The notes under the pieces were generated by a model. It ran no database searches. It saw only the letters and a program-made list of their open reading frames with translations, and was not told where the DNA came from. 64,000 nt of DNA from assembly GCA_016235815.1 (NCBI GenBank), contig JACRIM010000055.1, positions 1-64,000 of the forward strand. The letters are read 5' to 3'. The number at the start of each line of letters is the position of its first letter. Position 1 is the first letter of the stretch. Below, one piece after another: positions 59,012-64,000 of this stretch. Source of the stretch: Planctomycetota bacterium (lineage in GTDB: Bacteria > Planctomycetota > Phycisphaerae > UBA1845 > UTPLA1). The position numbers were made by a program, and so were the translations under genes.

Positions 59012-59374
59012 GGTCGAACCTCAAAGACGTTGGTGGTCGGCGAATGGCCCCCGCAGACTCGACCGCGGGTCGATGAAAGGCCGATCGGCGAGAACCGCCG
59101 GGGCCTCGGAGCCGTACCCAAGGGACGGCGACGCTGATCCACCCACGTGAACGTGAGTTTATCCCTCGCAAATACGAGGGTCAAACTAGGTCGGTGATCG
59201 GCGGGCGCGACTGAAGCAGCGGGGCGCGGAGAATTGCGGGCGTCACCGTTGAGTCGCGTTGAACTAAAGTTTGTTGAGAATGAGCCGAGAAAACGGTATA
59301 ATTCGGCGATTCTGAAGGGGCTTATCGGCCCCGCGGCAGTCTTGGCCATCACAAGAAAAGGAAGCGACGAGCGA

Positions 59375-59809
59375 ATGTCCCGAGTTCAGTCTGCACAGCG
59401 CGAGCGGCTTCACGAAGCGATTCACACGCACGATTTTCTGCATCGGGTGATGCGGCAGATCGAGCATCTTCATCGCGTGGTGTTTCACGAGCAGTGCAAG
59501 AAGCTGGACGTGCAGTTCATTCGCGATTCGGCGGAGGAGATTCTGATCGCGGACCTCATTTCGCGGCATCAGGGGAATATCGACGGCGTGTACTTCTATC
59601 TGCGCAAGCTGGAGGATTCCGGCAAGTCCTGGGCCCAGGCCATCGCGGAGTACGCCGCCTATGTGCACAACTATTACACGACCCCGCTCGGCGTCATCAT
59701 GCGCCGCGATCTGTTCGGCGACGATTGTCACTTCGTGACGCCGGCAGCGGGGAAGTATGCGGGCGCAAAGGCCGAGAAAGAGAAGCGAATGGAAGTCGCG
59801 GCCGTGTGA
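59375..59809 (+). CDS. Small soluble protein of unknown function
   Basis: A 144-residue mainly helical protein (MSRVQSAQRERLHEAIHTHD, RQIEHLHRVVFHEQCKKLDV, GVYFYLRKLEDSGKSWAQAI). It is charged and has no signal or membrane segment. I do not recognise the family. AAGGAAG lies about 12 bases before the ATG at 59375. It stands alone on the forward strand. Confidence 0.6.
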   Translation: MSRVQSAQRERLHEAIHTHDFLHRVMRQIEHLHRVVFHEQCKKLDVQFIRDSAEEILIADLISRHQGNIDGVYFYLRKLEDSGKSWAQAIAEYAAYVHNYYTTPLGVIMRRDLFGDDCHFVTPAAGKYAGAKAEKEKRMEVAAV

Positions 59810-59824
59810 GTGCGACGTCGCAAG

Positions 59825-60277
59825 TCAGGCGTGGGTCAGGCCGGCGTGCTTCAGCAGCATCGTAAGACCCTCCTCGTCCGACTCATCGAACGACGCAACA
59901 TCCCAACTATCCACATCGAATACGCCCCAGCAGCGGCCGTCCTTTTCCAGGAGAGGCAGCACGATCTCGGATTTGTCGCGCGGATCGCAGGCGATGTAGT
60001 TCGGTCCGAGATCGGCGACGTCGCGGACGATCAGCGTCGTGCGACTCGTAAACGCCTGGCCGCATGCGCCGTGCAGGCCGATGGGCGAGCAGGCGGGCTT
60101 ATCGCGGCGCGGACCGAGGATGAGTTCGTCGCCGCTCTGATAAACGTAGAAGCCGAGCCAGGAGACGCCGGTGGGGTGCAGGGCCGGCCAGAGGGCGTCA
60201 ACGAAGGCTTGCATCGCCGCGGCGCGATCGGGGTTGGAGGTAATGAGCGGCGTAAGTGAATCGTAGGGGCGTTGCAT
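59825..60277 (-). CDS. GAF-type free methionine-(R)-sulfoxide reductase
   Basis: A 150-residue GAF-domain enzyme resembling fRMsr (YebR). It would reduce free methionine-R-sulfoxide with three cysteines: Cys in KPACSPIGLHGACGQA (two) and in PNYIACDPRDKSEIVLPLL. The last block EIVLPL and GVFDVDSWDVASFDESDEEG are typical. The length fits the family. The ATG at 60277 is preferred to longer starts. It may protect against oxidative damage. Confidence 0.8.
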   Translation of the reverse strand: MQRPYDSLTPLITSNPDRAAAMQAFVDALWPALHPTGVSWLGFYVYQSGDELILGPRRDKPACSPIGLHGACGQAFTSRTTLIVRDVADLGPNYIACDPRDKSEIVLPLLEKDGRCWGVFDVDSWDVASFDESDEEGLTMLLKHAGLTHA

Positions 60278-60364
60278 GGTCGGGGATTGTCGGGGAATGT
60301 CAGTGGATCGCCAACCGGCATCGTGGGCAAGCCGCGATGTAATGAATCTTGCCCGGCGATTCTC

Positions 60365-60955
60365 ATGCGCGTAGAACAGTCGGCAATGGGCACTGCGATC
60401 ATCCTGGCAACCATCGGACTTGCATTCGTCGCCTTGGCGGCCGTGGGGTCGGCGATGCGCACGCGCTCGGCGCGACGGCGGGCCTATGTCGAGGCGGTCG
60501 ACCGGTTTATCCGTGGTGAGACATGGGAACAGGGAAGCGTGACCTCGTCGGGCGACGTTGACCCGGCGACGTGGTATCTCGCCGGGGTTCAGGCACTTCG
60601 CGCGGGCCGGGTGCGCGACGCGGCGCGTGCCTTCGGCATTGCTCATCATGCGGATTTCGAACTGGTGTCGGCGGCGTTGCTGACGTTTGCCGGATTAAAG
60701 GCGTCGAGCGGTGCAGTAGCTGATGTTGTTCAGTCAATCGTGGCAACGTGGCGGGAGATGAAGCGCCCGACGCTGGGCGAAACGCAGGCCGACGGCCTGA
60801 TGCTGGGTGCGATTGCGAGGACCGCGCCGGCTGGGCCGCCAAACGGCTCAAAGTTGGCGACGCTGATCTGGGGCGTCACCGATGATGCGCATCGCGCGCG
60901 ACTACGGGACTTGATCGAGTCGGGGCCGGAATGGGCGCGCGATCTGCGGGCGTAA
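60365..60955 (+). CDS. Membrane-anchored protein of unknown function
   Basis: A 196-residue protein with one N-terminal membrane helix (GTAIILATIGLAFVALAAVG) and a soluble, helix-rich rest (residues 40-196, with ATWYLAGVQALRAGRVRDAA, a TPR-like pair). No family recognised. Start: ATG at 60365 or 60386. It is divergent from the fRMsr gene. Confidence 0.6.
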   Translation: MRVEQSAMGTAIILATIGLAFVALAAVGSAMRTRSARRRAYVEAVDRFIRGETWEQGSVTSSGDVDPATWYLAGVQALRAGRVRDAARAFGIAHHADFELVSAALLTFAGLKASSGAVADVVQSIVATWREMKRPTLGETQADGLMLGAIARTAPAGPPNGSKLATLIWGVTDDAHRARLRDLIESGPEWARDLRA

Positions 60956-61092
60956 GCGAGCCTGAGAGAAGATTGGTGGAGCGGGCCGGAGTCTCCCCGC
61001 CGTGGCAGGTGCCCGTTTTTCGGTGGCACAAGGCGGACAGGGACGCCCGCCCACTTAAAAAAAACACTCAGGCTCCGTGCGGACCAAACCAA

Positions 61093-61920
61093 TTACGCCC
61101 CGGTCATGGCATTTGCAAACGATTGAATGTCGGCGGCGTCGGCTTTGCCGTCGGCGTTCAGGTCGGCCCATTTGCAGCCCGGTCCGGCGGCGTCATAGTC
61201 GGGCCCGAGGAGGCAATCGACGAAGTAGTAGAGGTCGGTGTCGTCGATGGTGCCGTTGTTGTTGAAGTCGCCGCTGTGTTCAGTCGGGATGACGCCGTAG
61301 CGGACGTAGTCCCAGGTGTTGATGCTGGGGGCGTTCCACATTTGGGCTCCCCAAATGATTTTTGCTGATGTGTTAGGGAAGAGCCCTTCTTGTGTACCTG
61401 AATCGACCAAAACTCCGTCTATGAACACATAATACATCGCATTCGTGAGACACTCAACGCGATAGGTATGTGCCTTGTTCGCCTCGATTGGAAATTGAAG
61501 GATGGGGAGAAAACTGTCTCGAAAGAATTGAACGAGATCGACGGTAATCGTAAAATGATATGCGGATGCCCCGCCCCAGCTATTAATAAAGCTACCGCCT
61601 CCGGCAATTTCACTATTTGGCGCAGTACTTCGACACCGCCACTGTACAAAGAATGGACTTCCTTGAAACTCAGGGATGCTCCGTCGGTAGAAATCTTGCT
61701 CCCCACCCGGTGTTGGCGCCCAGATGCCGAGGTCAACATCGATCATTATGCAATCATCGATAAGTGCCCGAGTGGCATCAAAGGTCCCCACACGCGTCCA
61801 CGGGAAAACATCGCTTTCAGGAAAAGCCGCTACCGCCTCGTAGGTCACAACCTGCGAATTTGCGATGCTGCCTCGTATCAGAAAATTGGCCAACAGAAAT
61901 AATAACAATCTTTTTTTCAT
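61093..61920 (-). CDS. Secreted concanavalin-like protein with dockerin
   Basis: A 275-residue exported protein. The signal peptide is MKKRLLLFLLANFLIRGSIA. Residues about 25-195 form a beta-sandwich of the concanavalin/LamG type (FFVQWRCRSTAPNSEIAGGG, AYHFTITVDLVQFF, HTYRVECLTNAMYYVFIDGV), and residues about 205-270 are a dockerin-type pair (DFNNNGTIDDTDLYYFVDCL, DLNADGKADAADIQSF). The ligand is unknown, probably a glycan. A 13-base C run (reverse strand) lies 14 bases upstream of the ATG. A longer start at 61959 would be read through that run as prolines. Confidence 0.78.
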   Translation of the reverse strand: MKKRLLLFLLANFLIRGSIANSQVVTYEAVAAFPESDVFPWTRVGTFDATRALIDDCIMIDVDLGIWAPTPGGEQDFYRRSIPEFQGSPFFVQWRCRSTAPNSEIAGGGSFINSWGGASAYHFTITVDLVQFFRDSFLPILQFPIEANKAHTYRVECLTNAMYYVFIDGVLVDSGTQEGLFPNTSAKIIWGAQMWNAPSINTWDYVRYGVIPTEHSGDFNNNGTIDDTDLYYFVDCLLGPDYDAAGPGCKWADLNADGKADAADIQSFANAMTGA

Positions 61921-61933
61921 TTTTCGGTTGACA

Positions 61934-61946
61934 GGGGGGGGGGGGG
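61934..61946. repeat. 13-base G/C homopolymer between divergent secreted-protein genes
   Basis: A run of 13 G on the forward strand lies 14-26 bases upstream of the reverse-strand dockerin gene and about 105 bases upstream of the forward gene at 62051. Tracts of this length often vary in length by slippage. Confidence 0.85.
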
Positions 61947-62050
61947 ATGCGGTACACATGCCTCACCAACAGGATTCTATCGCACGGGCCTTCCAATTGC
62001 AATGTGCGTTACATCCGCATTTCGAGGGCCAAATTGAAAGGAGTGACGGT

Positions 62051-63985
62051 ATGTTCTCGAAAGTTGGCATTTGGATTCTTGTCATAACAACAAGTAATGC
62101 TGTCTCATGGGCCGCGGACCCCCAGTTATACCTGGATTGGGACGAATCCCCGCCACCTGTCGAAGGCGTTGCCTATGTGATTGACGATACTGTTCCCGCG
62201 TATCCCAGCGTTGAATTGGTGATCGGTAGCCAGACGTGGCGCATTTGGTCCATGGACCCGGACAATCCGGGCGGCGTCGGTGACATCGGTGTGATCAGTT
62301 GCCCGCATCCTGAGAACTTTGGCATCAAGATTCTCGATCCAAACGGCGGACCAGGCGCCCGAAACGTGCTGGGCATTGCCCTTCAACCCTCTGCCGGATC
62401 GAACTATTCACGGATCATCAACGGCAACTTCTCCGCAATCCTCGGAAACCTAAGCCTTCAGAAATCCAGCGGCGGGACCGGAGGCAATGTCGATTCCCTG
62501 ATTCTGGGGGCGGTCGGCACGGAGACCACGCTAAGCATCCCGGGCGGCGTAACTGGCGATGTGGAGATTGCCGAGGTGGAAGAGTTGGCCATTATCTCGA
62601 TTGGCTCGCTCGCGTCTTCAACCATCTCGCCCGCCCTCGGCGAAGAGGCAACGCTCAGCATCACCGAGGTCGGCGAATTGGCGGATATCTCGATCAGCCA
62701 GGCTGCCGGGGCGATCAGCATTCACACGATGCATCCTTCTTCCAACATGACCGTCTCCAAGTTCGAGCCGAGCGGAACACTTGACGTCACGAAAATGGAA
62801 GACGGTTCCACTTTGTTCTTGAGCAACATGAATTGCGATACCGAATCCGGCAATGCAACGGCCCACGTCGCCGACATGTATGGCGCCGCGGAGGTCAACG
62901 TCTTTTGCCCAGGGTTTCTTGAAGTGCTCGTACCGGAGTGCGAGTGCGGCACCAGCACCCCGAACCTCGCCGTGACGATCGATCAAATGAATGACAACTC
63001 GAGCGTCAACTATGGTGAGGGCCTTGGGACGCAAGAGCAACTGGTCATCGGCGCCATGGCGGGAACGTCCGATGTCGTCTGCACGACGCTCAAGGGTACG
63101 ATCACGCTTTTGCAGGGCATCGCTGCCAATTGCACGGTGACGGTCAGCAACTCCGACTATGGATCAACGATTGACCTGAACGATGAGCCCGTGGCCGGGA
63201 CGCTCGAGGTCGTCAATACCTCTTACGGGTTGATTGTGAACGGAGGCGATGTGAGTGGTTCGATGCTCTTATGCGCGTCAGTCTCTGGGAGCAACTTTTC
63301 GGGGAGTGCGACTGTTAGTTCTGTTAGCGGCTCCATTTTGACTCGAAATCTAGGCGTTCCCGCGGACTCCGGCCAGGTGATCGTTACCGGTGACCTCAGC
63401 GGCCTCATCGAAGTCAATGGAAATGTTTCCGGTTCGGTCTATGTCCATGGCGATGTTGCCGCGACCGGCGTGCTTGAAGTCCTGGGCGCGCTGGAAGGCG
63501 CAAGCATTGCTCTTTTTCAAGACATTGAAGCCGGGGGGCGCGTGAGTGTGCTCGGTAACATGACTGGAACGAGCAACGTCGGCGTCGTTGGAATAACGCG
63601 CGGTCTTATTCATATCGCCGGGACCATGAGTGCTCAATCCTTGATTCAGTCGAGCGGCGGCCTCGATTCCGGATCCCTGATCGACGTCAACACCAATGGC
63701 GGATCATCATCCACAACCGCCGGGACAATCTGGATCGGCGGCTCGGCGACGCAGAACCCGCTTCCGCCGGTGACGATGCAGGGAACCGTGCGGGTCAATT
63801 GCCCAGCGTTGTCGAAGACGTTTGCCGGTCAAGTCAAGGTAGTGGGCTGCGCCACGGGGCCGCAGCAAACGGCGGACATTTGCGTGTATGGAACCATCCC
63901 ACCCGGCAATCGTCCTATTCTCTATGTAGACAAGAACTGCACCTACAAATACGGAACGAGTTGCACGACGGGCTGCGGGTCGTAA
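62051..63985 (+). CDS. Secreted repetitive beta-solenoid-like protein
   Basis: A 644-residue exported protein (signal peptide KVGIWILVITTSNAVSWA). After about 90 residues of non-repetitive sequence it becomes a long series of short, imperfect beta-type repeats rich in Gly, Ser, Asn and Val (LSIPGGVTGDVEIAEVEELA, DLSGLIEVNGNVSGSVYVHG, GALEGASIALFQDIEAGG), as in beta-helix or bactofilin-like folds. The C-terminus has several Cys (NCTYKYGTSCTTGCGS). It is probably a surface or adhesion protein; function unknown. AAAGGAG lies before the ATG at 62051. It is divergent from the dockerin gene. Confidence 0.7.
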   Translation: MFSKVGIWILVITTSNAVSWAADPQLYLDWDESPPPVEGVAYVIDDTVPAYPSVELVIGSQTWRIWSMDPDNPGGVGDIGVISCPHPENFGIKILDPNGGPGARNVLGIALQPSAGSNYSRIINGNFSAILGNLSLQKSSGGTGGNVDSLILGAVGTETTLSIPGGVTGDVEIAEVEELAIISIGSLASSTISPALGEEATLSITEVGELADISISQAAGAISIHTMHPSSNMTVSKFEPSGTLDVTKMEDGSTLFLSNMNCDTESGNATAHVADMYGAAEVNVFCPGFLEVLVPECECGTSTPNLAVTIDQMNDNSSVNYGEGLGTQEQLVIGAMAGTSDVVCTTLKGTITLLQGIAANCTVTVSNSDYGSTIDLNDEPVAGTLEVVNTSYGLIVNGGDVSGSMLLCASVSGSNFSGSATVSSVSGSILTRNLGVPADSGQVIVTGDLSGLIEVNGNVSGSVYVHGDVAATGVLEVLGALEGASIALFQDIEAGGRVSVLGNMTGTSNVGVVGITRGLIHIAGTMSAQSLIQSSGGLDSGSLIDVNTNGGSSSTTAGTIWIGGSATQNPLPPVTMQGTVRVNCPALSKTFAGQVKVVGCATGPQQTADICVYGTIPPGNRPILYVDKNCTYKYGTSCTTGCGS

Positions 63986-64000
63986 CTGGTCGGGATAAAG

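Noticed and set aside
61921-61959. Longer start of the dockerin gene at 61959
   Set aside because: It would place prolines from the C tract before the signal peptide; MKKRLLLF at 61920 is a normal leader.

Overview
The window looks like chromosomal DNA of a member of the Planctomycetota, probably Phycisphaerae-like. This is an inference from content: three secreted proteins ending in dockerin-type calcium repeats, a PEP-CTERM serine protease, an ECF sigma factor overlapping a Ser/Thr kinase with TPRs, an unusual long sigma-70 factor, GC-rich coding with many G/C-ending codons, and a very high load of short palindromic repeats. No rRNA, transposase, prophage or CRISPR array was seen.

Layout. 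0-3 kb: a repeat-rich left end, a secreted protein of unknown function and an HTH/ATPase/STAS-like regulator. 3-8 kb: glutaryl-CoA dehydrogenase, then an ECF sigma factor and TPR kinase pair. 8-12 kb: a secreted trypsin-like protease and a BNR-repeat/dockerin protein. 12-26 kb: a GT4 glycosyltransferase, large membrane glycosyltransferase-like proteins, a phosphodiesterase-like lipoprotein, a trans-sulfuration enzyme, an ABC exporter pair, a long sigma-70 factor, small membrane/lipoproteins and a TPR membrane protein. 26-31.5 kb: a secretin and an HDOD-GGDEF-PilZ protein diverge from a 630 bp non-coding region with strong hairpins. 31.7-39.3 kb: a housekeeping block (dnaG, rpoD, rpsA, tRNA-Phe, acyP, rho). 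39.4-47.6 kb: a VapBC-like pair, an MDR oxidoreductase, a four-gene reverse-strand cluster (Alg14-like, Alg13-like, coaX, MnmE-like), a methyltransferase, a DUF433/DUF5615 pair, an MFS transporter and two overlapping small genes. 47.6-55.6 kb: a secreted GH15-like glycosidase with dockerin, trpF, recJ and a membrane glycosyltransferase. 55.6-64 kb: small secreted proteins, a small-gene region, an FHA-GAF histidine kinase, a GAF methionine-sulfoxide reductase and two secreted proteins either side of a 13-base G tract.

The most distinctive signal is a set of dispersed hairpin repeats. One family consists of paired hairpins of the form CACxGGTTGGAAACCxGTG; it occurs between genes and also in frame inside genes, including a GT4 glycosyltransferase and a TPR membrane protein. 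One copy carries a compensatory base-pair change. The membrane glycosyltransferase gene at 13.1-15.0 kb holds several unrelated repeat families in its linkers. Other points of interest are the non-coding region at 28.8-29.45 kb, the G tract, an MnmE-like GTPase lacking its C-terminal cysteine motif, and short genes that standard calling could miss.
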